Shown here: piece by piece, positions 8,682 to 16,907 of the stretch
Layout: each line of letters starts with the position of its first letter
Numbering within the stretch: the stretch's first letter is position 1
NCBI GenBank assembly: GCA_964242305.1
Contig: CAXTBB010000001.1
Span: 160,780 to 224,779, forward strand
DNA length: 64,000 nucleotides
Source of the DNA: DATLGB01 sp964242305
GTDB taxonomy: Bacteria; Actinomycetota; Thermoleophilia; Solirubrobacterales; Solirubrobacteraceae
Direction of reading: 5' to 3'
Program-made: the position numbers and the translations under genes
Notes under the pieces: generated by a model
Seen by the model: the letters and a program-made list of their open reading frames with translations, nothing else
Database searches by the model: none
Told to the model about the DNA's origin: nothing

Positions 8682-9206
8682 ATGGCCAAGCACCTCGGCA
8701 CCGCCGCCAACCGGCTCCTTGCGATCGCCCTGACCGGCGCGGCGATCCTCGCCCTCGCGGGACCCGCCTTCGCGGTTCACCACAAGCGGATCTCCGGCCA
8801 GCACACGCCGCAGGGGACGGTCCGTGACTTCCTCACCGCCGCGGTGATCAACCACGACCAGTTCACGGCAGGCCAGGACCTGACTCCCGCTGCCGAGCGA
8901 AGCGTGACCCAGTCCGCGTCGCACCCTGACAACGACGTGTTCTTCGGCAGCTCGCACCTCACGCTCGGCGGGCTCGCGGTGCTGTCCACCACGCAGCTCC
9001 ACGAGCTGACCTACACCGTCACGCGCGCCGGTGCCGACCGCATCGTGCGGGTGTCCCACGGTGGCCAGAGCATCACGTTCCGGCTCCAGCCGTCGGCGCC
9101 GAACACCACCCCGGGCGTGAACGGGCCGAGGAGCCCGTGGCGGGTGGCCTCCGGCGTGACCAGCCTCGATCGGGCCCAGCCGAGCACCGGCTCCCCCAAG
9201 GAGTGA
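8682..9206 (+). CDS. Secreted protein of unknown function
   Basis: A 174-residue protein with a signal peptide (basic MAKHLGTAANR, hydrophobic LLAIALTGAAILALAG, ending PAFAVHH). The mature part begins with HKRISGQHTPQGTVRDFLT and is rich in Thr, Ser and His; it contains no cysteines and no family I recognise. The ATG at 8682 fits the signal peptide better than the in-frame ATG at 8646. It is followed two bases later by the first PRC-barrel gene, so the two are probably co-transcribed. Confidence 0.65.
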   Translation: MAKHLGTAANRLLAIALTGAAILALAGPAFAVHHKRISGQHTPQGTVRDFLTAAVINHDQFTAGQDLTPAAERSVTQSASHPDNDVFFGSSHLTLGGLAVLSTTQLHELTYTVTRAGADRIVRVSHGGQSITFRLQPSAPNTTPGVNGPRSPWRVASGVTSLDRAQPSTGSPKE

Positions 9207-9208
9207 CC

Positions 9209-10591
9209 ATGCGATCCACCAATCCGATCACCGAGACGCGACGCAGGCTCGAGCTCGGCGTGCCCGTGACCTGCAGCGACGGCGAGGTCGGCCGCGTCGC
9301 CGACATCGTCATCGACCCGACCTGCGCGCCGGTCACGCACCTCGTCGTCGACGACGGCAAGGAGCACGCCGGCGCCCGCCTCGTCCCGCTCGCGCTGGTC
9401 AGCCGGCCGGCGGACGCCGGCGACGTGCGGCTCGCGTGCGACACCGCGCACGTCAAGGGGCTGCCCTCCGTCCAGGAGTTCGCCTACCTGGGACTGGGCG
9501 AGCTCCGCGCCGAGGACCCCGGCTGGGACGTCGGCGTCGAGACCGCCGTCGTCGAGCCGAACCTGGGCTCCGGCTACAACCCCATGCTCCGGCCCGTCGT
9601 CGATCCGCACGTGAGCCTCATCTACGACCGCGTCCCCGAGGGCGAGGTCGAGCTCCGCCGCCGCAGCCGCGTCGCCTCCGCCGACGCCCACGATCTCGGC
9701 CGCGTCGAAGGGCTCGTCGTCGACGGCGACGGGCGCATCACCCAGCTGCTGCTCGTGCGTGGCCATCTCTGGCGGACGCGCGAGGTCATGATCCCGGCCG
9801 GCGCGGTGAGCGCGATCCGCACCGACGCCGTCACGGTCGCGCTCACCAAGGCCCAGGTGGACGACCTGGTCGCGGTCCCGGTCCACCGTCGCCGCCACGC
9901 GTTGTTCATCCGACCAGTCGTCCGATCGCCCGATCGCCGGCCGCGCCGGATCCAGCGACCATCCACCCATGAACCAGCTCTCCCCCACGACATTCGAACT
10001 CAGCGCTCGCGTCATCTGCACCGACGGCCCCTGCGGCCACCTCGTCGCCTTCGTCGTCGATCCCGATCCCCACACGCTCACCCACCTCGCCGTCCTGCCG
10101 GCCCACCACCGCGCCCGGCCCCGGCTCGTCGCGCGCGCCTGGGCGTCCACGGACACCACCGGCGCCATCCGACTCGATTGCGACATCGCGCGCTGGCAGT
10201 CCTTCGACGAGCTCAAGGAGACGGAGCTCGTCCGCGGCGGCGGCGCTCCGGAGCGCTACGCGCTCTCCCCGACCGCCGCGCAGGGCGCCGTCCCAACGCC
10301 AATGCCCCGCGCCGAGCGCGTCACGCGACTGATGGTCCACGACCGCCTCCCCGAGGGCGAGGTGCTCCTCGACCACCACACCCGGGTCGACGTGGACGGC
10401 AGGGGCCGGCGCCGGCTGCGCGGCCTCGTCATCGACCCGCACACCGGGCACATCTTCGAGGCGCTCGCCGGCGGCTACCCGGCGCTCCACAACTTCGCCG
10501 ACCCCGTCGACGTGGACGACGCAGCCCGCATCGACAGCGCCGGGGTCCACGTCGTGACCGGGTCCTGAACCGCGCGCTCGTGCCGTCGTAG
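9209..10591 (+). CDS. PRC-barrel domain protein 1, with an anomalous open C-terminal extension
   Basis: The first ~235 residues contain two PRC-barrel-like halves (VTCSDGEVGRVADIVIDP...VTHLVVDDG and DLGRVEGLVVDGDGRITQLLL), the fold used in RNA-processing and photosystem-assembly proteins and common in actinobacterial stress proteins. A middle part (ISLIYDRVPEGEVELRRRS-like) is shared with the next gene. After about 9900 the frame has no stop and runs on for 230 arginine- and proline-rich codons to 10591, wholly overlapping the paralogous gene in another frame. The extension is most likely not real protein: a lost stop codon or an indel near 9900 is the simple explanation. ATG 9209 follows a GGAG site in the preceding gene's end. 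Confidence 0.7.
   Translation: MRSTNPITETRRRLELGVPVTCSDGEVGRVADIVIDPTCAPVTHLVVDDGKEHAGARLVPLALVSRPADAGDVRLACDTAHVKGLPSVQEFAYLGLGELRAEDPGWDVGVETAVVEPNLGSGYNPMLRPVVDPHVSLIYDRVPEGEVELRRRSRVASADAHDLGRVEGLVVDGDGRITQLLLVRGHLWRTREVMIPAGAVSAIRTDAVTVALTKAQVDDLVAVPVHRRRHALFIRPVVRSPDRRPRRIQRPSTHEPALPHDIRTQRSRHLHRRPLRPPRRLRRRSRSPHAHPPRRPAGPPPRPAPARRARLGVHGHHRRHPTRLRHRALAVLRRAQGDGARPRRRRSGALRALPDRRAGRRPNANAPRRARHATDGPRPPPRGRGAPRPPHPGRRGRQGPAPAARPRHRPAHRAHLRGARRRLPGAPQLRRPRRRGRRSPHRQRRGPRRDRVLNRALVPS
9906..9927 (-). repeat. 22-bp motif, copy 2 (inverted) upstream of the second PRC-barrel gene
   Basis: On the minus strand this reads GATCGGACGACTGG and on to GGATGA, matching 8591-8612 at 17 of 22 positions. 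It sits 41 bases before ATG 9969. Adjacent CGATCG copies continue to about 9937. Confidence 0.3.
9969..10568 (+). CDS. PRC-barrel domain protein 2 (paralogue of the preceding gene)
   Basis: A 199-residue protein with the same two-part plan as gene 1: first barrel CTDGPCGHLVAFVVDPDP...LTHLAVLP, a linker MVHDRLPEGEVLLDHHTRV that parallels YDRVPEGEVELRRRSRV of gene 1, and a second barrel LRGLVIDPHTGHIFEAL. Tandem duplication followed by divergence is clear from this alignment. Its function is unknown; the family binds RNA or proteins through the barrel. Start ATG 9969; upstream is a CGATCGG-rich block that may be its promoter. Confidence 0.75.
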   Translation: MNQLSPTTFELSARVICTDGPCGHLVAFVVDPDPHTLTHLAVLPAHHRARPRLVARAWASTDTTGAIRLDCDIARWQSFDELKETELVRGGGAPERYALSPTAAQGAVPTPMPRAERVTRLMVHDRLPEGEVLLDHHTRVDVDGRGRRRLRGLVIDPHTGHIFEALAGGYPALHNFADPVDVDDAARIDSAGVHVVTGS

Positions 10592-10595
10592 AGGC

Positions 10596-11156
10596 ATGGA
10601 ACGTTCTGCGAAGCCGCTCCCCCACGACGAAGCGCTGCTGCGCATCATCGAGATGCTCAGAGCTCACGGCCTACGGGTGTTCGAAGCCTCCTACTACGAC
10701 GCTGACGAGGACGAACTGGTGGTGATCTGGGACCACGGCCTGGCCGTCCACTTCGACTTACGGGGCGGAGTCATCGAGCCCCTCGACGAGGCCGACCGAG
10801 AAGCGATCCGGGGCGAGAGTCTCGGCTGCGAGTGCCCTCCGATGGACGTGGTGGTGGCCGGTTCGCCGACCGACCCTCGCGATGAGCAGCCTGTGCCCGG
10901 CGTGCGGGTCCACCACGTCCCCGAGCTGCATCCGGACGACGTGACCGTGTTCGAGGGTCTCACGGTGACGACGCCGAGCCGGACGCTGATCGACCTCGCC
11001 GAGGTGATGAATCGGGACGAGTTGCGCGACACGTTCCGGCGCGCCCACGATCGCGGGCTGCTCGATCCCGGAGCGCTGCAGGCGTCGCGGGCTCGTGTCG
11101 AGTGGCGGCCATCGCTGGCGATGCTCGACGAGGTGATCGCGGAGTTCTGCGGCTGA
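10596..11156 (+). CDS. AbiEi-antitoxin-like protein with an unrelated N-terminal half
   Basis: A 186-residue protein. The C-terminal half (VRVHHVPELHPDDVTVFEG, then LTVTTPSRTLIDLAEVM and REL-type helix DELRDTFRRAHDRGLLD) resembles the C-terminal domain of AbiEi-type transcriptional antitoxins and the related DUF559-linked proteins. The N-terminal half (ALLRIIEMLRAHGLRVFEA... VIWDHGLAVHFDLRGG) does not look like the usual winged helix of those proteins and seems to be a different small alpha/beta module. No AbiEii-type nucleotidyltransferase toxin is next to it. Treat as an orphan or a domain reused for another task. Confidence 0.5.
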   Translation: MERSAKPLPHDEALLRIIEMLRAHGLRVFEASYYDADEDELVVIWDHGLAVHFDLRGGVIEPLDEADREAIRGESLGCECPPMDVVVAGSPTDPRDEQPVPGVRVHHVPELHPDDVTVFEGLTVTTPSRTLIDLAEVMNRDELRDTFRRAHDRGLLDPGALQASRARVEWRPSLAMLDEVIAEFCG

Positions 11157-11246
11157 CCCTCAGCGCAGGAGCCCGGGATCGAAGTCACCGAGCAAGCGAC
11201 GCGCGACACGAGCGGAGCGGCCGGGAGGACGCTTCGATTGAGGTTC

Positions 11247-12314
11247 CTAGCTACCCGGTTGGCAGATGCCTCCCGGGGATTGGGGGTCGCCGATGTCCTT
11301 CGTCCAGATGTTCGCGGTTCCGGCGGTCCCGCCGCCGGTGCTGAAATCCAAGCAGTCATACTCGGCGTTGCCTGTCGCGTGATTAGACGCGAAGAGATTG
11401 TGGTAGCCGAGAGCCTTGATTCCGTACGTGCCGTCATCGACGGAGTTGTGCGTCACTCTGGCCGACGCGGAGTCGAGCAGGAGTCCGACGTAGTTGTCGG
11501 TCAGGTGGTTGTTCTCGACCACCATTCCTGGCGCAGAATCGGCAAACTCCAAACCGTACTCAGTGTTCTGCACCACGTTGTCCGTGATCCGGGCTGCCGC
11601 CCTGAAGACGTCTATGCCGATGCTGAAGATCGACGGAGATGGGCCACTGATGACGTTGTTCGTTACCGTCGCGCGCGAGTTCGGCACGCTGACGGAGATC
11701 CCGATTTCACCGTTGTTCAGGATGGTGTTGCCGTCTGCCAGGCCTCCGCCCGGTGACCTGGACGCGTAATCTCCGAACTGGATCGCTTCGGGCTCGAGGC
11801 AGCCATCATCGGCATACGAATGCAGGTCGAGAAATCGGTTCGAGCGAACGCTCGCGGAACCGCTCTCGTCCACCCGGATCCCCCCCGGTTCCTCTATGGG
11901 CGTGTCACCATTGTCGTTTACGTCACACGGCAGCGGCCCTTGGAGGGTGAACCGCGACACTTCCACTCGACGCGCTTGCGCTACGTGAACCAATGCGTTG
12001 GTACGCGTGAAGACACCGGGAGGTCGGAGTCGCGCCGCGTACGTCGTGTCGGCCTTGAGCCTGAGGCCGTTCAGCAGATCGCCCTTCGCATTGCGGGCGA
12101 TCGTCACCTGCCCGGTATAGGTGCCGCCGCAGACCAGCACCGTGTCGTCTGGATTCGAGGCGTCTACGGCGGCTTGGATCGTCGAGTAGGTCAGCGCCGA
12201 CCTCTGACAGGGTGTCGCAGTCTGACTCACGACACGCGTCGCTGCCGACGCGCTGCCGGTGGAGAGGACCATCAACATCCCACTGATGGACAGAAGCCTT
12301 CCGAACCTTGACAC
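11247..12314 (-). CDS. Secreted right-handed parallel beta-helix protein
   Basis: A 355-residue exported protein. GTG 12314 lies 7 bases after GGAGG and starts a signal peptide (VSRFGRLLSISG, then MLMVLSTGSASA). An N-terminal segment TYSTIQAAVDASNPDDTVLV is the classic opening of pectate-lyase-like helices. Repeated coils with Asn ladders follow (GNTILNNGEIGI, VTNNVISG, ITDNVVQN, VENNHLTDNYVG, VTHNSVDDGTYG). Such proteins bind or cut polysaccharide; no catalytic signature is certain here, so it may be a binding protein. Three Cys pairs suggest disulfides. Transcribed alone; 82 bases separate its start from the phosphoesterase stop upstream. Confidence 0.8.
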   Translation of the reverse strand: MSRFGRLLSISGMLMVLSTGSASAATRVVSQTATPCQRSALTYSTIQAAVDASNPDDTVLVCGGTYTGQVTIARNAKGDLLNGLRLKADTTYAARLRPPGVFTRTNALVHVAQARRVEVSRFTLQGPLPCDVNDNGDTPIEEPGGIRVDESGSASVRSNRFLDLHSYADDGCLEPEAIQFGDYASRSPGGGLADGNTILNNGEIGISVSVPNSRATVTNNVISGPSPSIFSIGIDVFRAAARITDNVVQNTEYGLEFADSAPGMVVENNHLTDNYVGLLLDSASARVTHNSVDDGTYGIKALGYHNLFASNHATGNAEYDCLDFSTGGGTAGTANIWTKDIGDPQSPGGICQPGS

Positions 12315-12397
12315 GTGCAGTCCTCCTTCGGGCCGGGTGGTGATAGGCCCGCGCCGTTGCACCGAATAGGTGCAGAATCCTAAGCCAAACACGAGCG

Positions 12398-13372
12398 TCA
12401 GCGCAGGAGCCGGGGGTCGAGGTCGTCGAGCAGACCGACCGTGCGGGGCGGCACCCCGTCCTCGACCAGGACGGCGCCGCCGGGCCAGTACGCGTGCGGC
12501 GGGTGCGCGCCGGCGAGCAGCAGCGGCTCGTAGACCCAGCTGCCCGAGTTGAGGAAGTCCCGGCCGCCGATCGACCACGCGCCGCCGCGGTGCAGATGAC
12601 CGAAGATGACGTGGTCGGCCGGCACGCGCAGGCGCTCGGTGACGGTCACGAACGCCGGCAGGCCCGCGAAGCGGAACTGGAAGCCGAGCGCGCCCGCGCT
12701 CAGCGGAGCGAGCGTGCCGCGGGTCAGGCGGGCCGCCGCCGGCACCGTCAGGGCGGCCGTCCAGTGGGCGGCCTGGACGGCGAAGTCGAGCGTCTCGCCG
12801 ACGACGGGCGGGAGATCCAGGTCGGCGAGCGCGCTCAGGGCGACGCCGGGCGCCCCCTCGTAGGCGAGCGCGCCGGCGCCCGCCTCCGGGCCGGACCCGA
12901 GCAGGAAGACGTGCCGGTCCAGGTAGTGGCCGTGCGTCGCCCAGACGCGGTCGCCCAGCCACACGCCCGGGTAGCGGACCTCGACGCGCGCGGGCGCGAG
13001 CCAGCCGGCCACCTCGCGCAACCGCGCCGAGGAGCGCAGCGGCACGCGCGACGCGAGCCCGATCCCGCGCCCGGCGGCCTGACGCTCCCGCACCCACGGC
13101 CGCACCAGGGCGTGGTCGTGGTTGCCGGGCACGAAGACGATCTCCCGGTCGCGGCCGAGCGCCGTCCCCAGGGCCTCGAGGACCGGCCGCGCCGCCGCCA
13201 TCGCCTTCGCGCCGCGCGCCTCCAGCAGCTCCACCGTGTCGCCCAGCAGGACCAGGCGGTCGACGTCGCGCAGGGCGTCGACCAGGACGGAGAGGACGGC
13301 CGGCCGGCGTAGCGTGTCGCGACCGAGCCGGGACCCGAGGTGCAGGTCGGAGATGACGAGGGTCCGGGTCAC
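12398..13372 (-). CDS. Calcineurin-like metallophosphoesterase
   Basis: A 324-residue two-metal phosphoesterase. The five metal-binding motifs are in order: ISDLHLGS, LGDTVE, PGNHDH, a THGHYLD segment, and FGHLHRGG. This arrangement resembles UDP-2,3-diacylglucosamine hydrolase-like and YkuE-like enzymes, but the insert between GNHD and THGH and the lack of lipid A in actinobacteria leave the substrate open. No signal peptide, so cytoplasmic. Its start overlaps the stop of the decayed DUF2461 gene by 4 bases. Confidence 0.85.
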   Translation of the reverse strand: MTRTLVISDLHLGSRLGRDTLRRPAVLSVLVDALRDVDRLVLLGDTVELLEARGAKAMAAARPVLEALGTALGRDREIVFVPGNHDHALVRPWVRERQAAGRGIGLASRVPLRSSARLREVAGWLAPARVEVRYPGVWLGDRVWATHGHYLDRHVFLLGSGPEAGAGALAYEGAPGVALSALADLDLPPVVGETLDFAVQAAHWTAALTVPAAARLTRGTLAPLSAGALGFQFRFAGLPAFVTVTERLRVPADHVIFGHLHRGGAWSIGGRDFLNSGSWVYEPLLLAGAHPPHAYWPGGAVLVEDGVPPRTVGLLDDLDPRLLR

Positions 13373-13572
13373 CCGGACTGGGACTCGACCCCGAGCGCGC
13401 CCGAGAGCCGGCTCATGTGAGGTAGAGGCCGGAGGGTGTCGGCGTCGGCCGCCACGGCGTGACGGAAGGAGATTCCGACGTGCGTCTTGTCGCGCGAGAA
13501 CCGCGTGGCCGCCAGCTCACGCAGGAAGGCGAACAGCTCGGCGTCGAAGGAGGGCGCGTCGGCGGTGGACAC
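13369..13572 (-). pseudogene. DUF2461-family remnant with a large internal deletion
   Basis: The 67-residue frame begins SFDAELFAFLRELAA, the N-terminus of DUF2461 proteins, and jumps straight to TRFSRDKTHVGISFRHA, the RFSKDK..YKT..G..F block that normally lies some 60 residues further on. The segment between (normally with N..WF..NK) is gone. Further on, the expected GLYLHMEP-like block can be read only by switching frame and adding two bases (near 13415-13425). The rest of the family domain is absent because the phosphoesterase starts there. Function is certainly lost. Confidence 0.6.
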
Positions 13573-13596
13573 GATGATCGCGGGTCGGGCGTCCGG

Positions 13597-14441
13597 ATGC
13601 GCGATACGTCCTCGCGCGTGCCTCCATCACCGCTGCGCCGCACCCTCCTCGCCGTCACCGCCACCGCCCTGCTCGCCCCCGTACGAAGGCGAAGAACGTC
13701 CTCGTCCTCAACCCCGGCACGTCGGCGAGCGCGGCCTCCTTCGCGCCGCTGGCCAAGAGCATCGTCGCCCGGTCCCCGAAGTGGCAGGTGTGGGCGGTCG
13801 AGCGGCGCGAGAACCTGCTCGAGGACCAGTCCGTCCTCAATGAAGGCAAGGCCGGCCAGGCCACGATCGAGCAGGTCTTCGACTCCTACATCGGCTGGCT
13901 GAAGGACAGCTCCATCACCGCGCACGTGCGCCTGATCCCCGACACGGAGGTCGGCTCGCCAAGCAGTGGGGCATGGATCACCACCGCCTATGCGACCTGG
14001 GACTTCAACGGCAAAGCGGGTGCGAAGGGGCTCTCCGGTCTCGTCTTCATCGACGGCGCCAGCGGCGTCGACCCGATCACGCCGGCGGCGGCGAAGGGCC
14101 GGCTGGACGAGCTGGCGGCCGGGTCCCCGTGGCTGACCTTCGGCGGCATCGCCGCCCCCTTCACCGGGCTGGTCAACTCGAACGGCTCGCTGGCCGTCGA
14201 GCTGGCGCCGAACGCGCCCTCGGACGGCCAGGCCTCCGGGCTGCTCCCCGCCAACCTCGTCCCGCGCGTGCTCGACGCCACCCGCGCGCTGGCCAGGCAG
14301 TCCGGCATCCCGGCCGATCACCTCACGCTGGTCGACCGCCACACGACCTACGCCCACAACGACCCGAACACCGCCAGCCCGAAGAAGAACGCCTTCCTCA
14401 GGCGGCTGACGCCCTTCCAGCGCTCAGTGGCCTCCGCCTAA
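13597..14441 (+). pseudogene. Secreted alpha/beta hydrolase, frameshifted and missing its nucleophile elbow
   Basis: ATG 13597 opens a signal peptide (SPLRRTLLAVTATALLAP) that ends at a run of five C (13676-13680). One more C would join it to the frame used to the end, starting KNVLVLNPGTSASAASFAPL. That frame reads as an alpha/beta hydrolase (VWAVERRENLLED..., GLVFIDGAS, HLTLVDRHTTYAHNDPN with a candidate late histidine). Between VRLIPDTEV (~13950) and ITTAYATWDF (~13980) an AKQWGM block is readable only in another frame, and the stretch that should hold the G-X-S-X-G nucleophile is missing. So at least one indel and one deletion separate this from a working enzyme. Confidence 0.6.
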
Positions 14442-14508
14442 GGGAGGACACCGGATCATCACGACGGCCGATTGACGGCGGGCGCCGGCGGCCCACAGGC
14501 TGCCATCC

Positions 14509-16005
14509 ATGACCTCTCGCATCCTCGCTTCCCTGGCGGTTGCCTCGGCCGCCGCCGCCTTCGCGCCCGCCGCGCACGCCGCGACGATCACCTACGACGG
14601 CACCACGCTCGTGTACTCCGACGAGGGAGGCGAGGCCAACCGGGTCATCGCCTCGGAGGGCATCACCAGCGGCTACGTCCGCTTCGACGAGAACGGCAGC
14701 GCCACCGTCAGCTCCACCGACAGCCGCTGCCAGGTGACCAGCGGCAGCCTGGAGTGCCAGATCCCCTCCGCGCTGCGCGCCGACCTCGGCGGCGGCGACG
14801 ACTCCTACTCGCTCGGCTTCGGCTTCCCGCAGTCGATGCCGGTGTCGATCGCGGGCGGCGACGGCGACGACACCCTGCAGGACGACTACGCCGCCAATGT
14901 CGGCCGCTCCTTCGACGGCGGCGCCGGCAAGGACACCGTCAAGGGCTTCAAGGGCGACGACGTCCTGATCGGCGGGCCCGGCGACGACACGCTCGAGGGT
15001 GGAGCCGGCAAGGACGAGGTCCGCGGCGGCGACGGCAACGACGTCCTCGAGGGCGACAAGTACCAGTCCGCGGCCGCCGACGTCATCGACGGCGGCCCCG
15101 GCTTCGACGTCATGGAGGAGTACTCCATCCCCGACCAGGACGTCAACCCGCCCGCCTCCGTCACCCAGGACGGCGTCGCCAACGACGGGCGCCCCGGCGA
15201 GAACGACAACGTCACGGGCGTCGAGAAGATCACGTCGCACGTCAACGGCGTCTACAACGGCACCGAGGGCAACGACGAGATCTGGATCTGGTCCAACATC
15301 ACCAGCGGCCCCTCGACCATCAACGGCCTCGGCGGCAACGACAAGCTGACCGGCGAGGAGGACTCGGAGACCATCGACGGCGGTGCCGGCGACGACACGA
15401 TCCAGGGCGGCTACGGCAACGACACCATCACGGGCGGCCCCGGCAAGGACAGGATCAACTCCGACGGCGGCTCCTACTGCGGCGGCTACGAGTGCAACGT
15501 CCCGTTCGGCGACGACACGGTCGACGCCCGCGACGGCGAGGTCGACCAGGTCGAGTGCGGCATCGGCAACGACACGGTCAAGGCCGACCCCATCGACCAG
15601 GTCGCGCCGAGCTGCGAGACCGTCGACGTCGCCACGCCGGGCCCGGGCGGGGGTGCCGGTCCCGGCGCGGGTCCGGGCACGACCCCGGCGACGGCGTCCG
15701 AGCTCGGTTTCGCGATGGTCGGCAAGGCCAAGCTCGCCACCCTGCGCAAGCGCGGTGCGAGCTTCCGCGTCACCTGCGCGGGCGCCTGCAAGGTCAGCGG
15801 CACGCTGCTCAAGGGCAGGAAGAAGGTCGCCAAGGGCACGACGACGCGGATCGCCGCCGGCCAGGCCACCGTCAAGGTGAAGCCGACCGCCGCCGGCCGC
15901 AAGGCGCTGCGCAGGCTCAAGAAGGCCAAGCTCACCCTCAAGGTCTCGGTCACGGGCCCGACCGGCCCCGCGCAGATCCTGAGCCGGACGGTCACCTTCC
16001 GCTAG
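14509..16005 (+). CDS. Secreted RTX-like calcium-binding repeat protein
   Basis: A 498-residue exported protein. Signal peptide (ILASLAVASAAAAFAPAAHA), a region of low similarity, then glycine/aspartate nonapeptide repeats of the hemolysin type (GGDGDDTLQD, GGAGKDTVKG, GGPGDDTLEG, GGDGNDVLEG, GGAGDDTIQG, GGYGNDTITG-like), which fold as a calcium-loaded beta-roll outside the cell. After a Gly/Pro linker (PGPGGGAGPGAGPG) a basic C-terminal domain (KLATLRKRGASFRVTCAGAC... VTGPTGPAQILSR) is the kind found at the ends of many Solirubrobacter surface proteins. No enzyme domain. Ends 4 bases inside the convergent hydrolase gene. Confidence 0.85.
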   Translation: MTSRILASLAVASAAAAFAPAAHAATITYDGTTLVYSDEGGEANRVIASEGITSGYVRFDENGSATVSSTDSRCQVTSGSLECQIPSALRADLGGGDDSYSLGFGFPQSMPVSIAGGDGDDTLQDDYAANVGRSFDGGAGKDTVKGFKGDDVLIGGPGDDTLEGGAGKDEVRGGDGNDVLEGDKYQSAAADVIDGGPGFDVMEEYSIPDQDVNPPASVTQDGVANDGRPGENDNVTGVEKITSHVNGVYNGTEGNDEIWIWSNITSGPSTINGLGGNDKLTGEEDSETIDGGAGDDTIQGGYGNDTITGGPGKDRINSDGGSYCGGYECNVPFGDDTVDARDGEVDQVECGIGNDTVKADPIDQVAPSCETVDVATPGPGGGAGPGAGPGTTPATASELGFAMVGKAKLATLRKRGASFRVTCAGACKVSGTLLKGRKKVAKGTTTRIAAGQATVKVKPTAAGRKALRRLKKAKLTLKVSVTGPTGPAQILSRTVTFR

Positions 16006-16907
16006 ACGAGGAACGCCCGCAGCGCGTCCAGGACCGCTGCGGGCTCGTCCTCGACGAGGAAGTGCGACGCGCCCGCGACGGGGCCGCCCGTCACCTGCGG
16101 CGCGAACGCGCGCCACGGCTCGAGCGGGTCGTCGTAGAAGAACGGCAGCGCGCCGGCGCCGCCCCACAGGCTCAGCACCGGGCAGTCGATGGTCCCGCCG
16201 GCGTCGTCGAGCTCGCGGTCGACGGTCGCCCCGGCGCGGTAGTCCTCGCACATGGCGGCGACGGAGCCAGGGTCGCGCAGCGACGCGCGGTAGACGGCCA
16301 CGACGTCGTCGGGATAGCGCGGGTCGCCGGCCTTGATCCCCATCCGCTCGATCGCCGGCCAGAACACGTCGGGCGCGCCGAGGATCATCCGCTCGGGCAG
16401 CGGTGCGGCCTGGGCGAGGAAGCCCCAGTGCCAGTAGCCGAGGGCGAAGCGCGCGTCGGCGCGCGCCCACACCGCGCCGGTCGGGACGATGTCGAGGACG
16501 GCCAGGCGCCGCACCACCGCGGGATGGTCGAGCGCCATCCGGTAGGCGACGCGGCCGCCCCGGTCGTGCCCGACGACCGCGTAGGCGTCGTGGCCGAGCG
16601 CGGCCATCGCAGCGACGAGATCCGCGGCCAGCGCGCGCTTGCCGTAGGCGCCCGCCTCGGGCCGGAACGACGCGCCGTAGCCGGGCAGGTCGGCGACGAC
16701 CACGCTGAACTCGTCGGCCAGCCGCGCGGCGACCGGCCACCACATCACCCCCGTCTGCGGGAAGCCGTGCAGGAGCAGCAGCGGCGGCCCGGCCCCGCCC
16801 GTGCGCACCCGCACGTCCCCACGCGGGGTCGCAACGGACCGCGCAGCGAAGCCGGGGAAGCGCGTTTCAGGACTGGCCTGCGGCATAGCCTCGGGTAAGA
16901 CTGCCAT
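16002..16907 (-). CDS. Alpha/beta hydrolase of the haloacetate (fluoroacetate) dehalogenase group
   Basis: A 301-residue cytoplasmic hydrolase. The nucleophile is an aspartate, GHDRGGRVAYR, and the other residues that define fluoroacetate dehalogenases can be seen: oxyanion loop LHGFPQTGVMW, the two halide-site arginines after the nucleophile, VLDIVPT with the acid, YWHWGFLAQ with the fluoride-binding His-Trp, CEDYRAG with the tyrosine, and GASHFLVED with the catalytic His. Cleavage of C-halogen bonds in short 2-haloacids is likely, but epoxide hydrolases share much of this. ATG 16907 overlaps the nadE start on the other strand; ATG 16886 is an equally good start. Confidence 0.75.
   Translation of the reverse strand: MAVLPEAMPQASPETRFPGFAARSVATPRGDVRVRTGGAGPPLLLLHGFPQTGVMWWPVAARLADEFSVVVADLPGYGASFRPEAGAYGKRALAADLVAAMAALGHDAYAVVGHDRGGRVAYRMALDHPAVVRRLAVLDIVPTGAVWARADARFALGYWHWGFLAQAAPLPERMILGAPDVFWPAIERMGIKAGDPRYPDDVVAVYRASLRDPGSVAAMCEDYRAGATVDRELDDAGGTIDCPVLSLWGGAGALPFFYDDPLEPWRAFAPQVTGGPVAGASHFLVEDEPAAVLDALRAFLV

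Noticed and set aside
11247..13097. A 616-residue fusion of phosphoesterase antisense frame and beta-helix protein
   Set aside because: Only the part from GTG 12314 carries a signal peptide and beta-helix repeats; the rest is a shadow of the phosphoesterase.
14472..16898. An 808-residue plus-strand frame over the RTX-type gene and hydrolase
   Set aside because: Runs in another frame of the RTX gene and antisense to the hydrolase; Arg/Pro/Gly-rich without domains.
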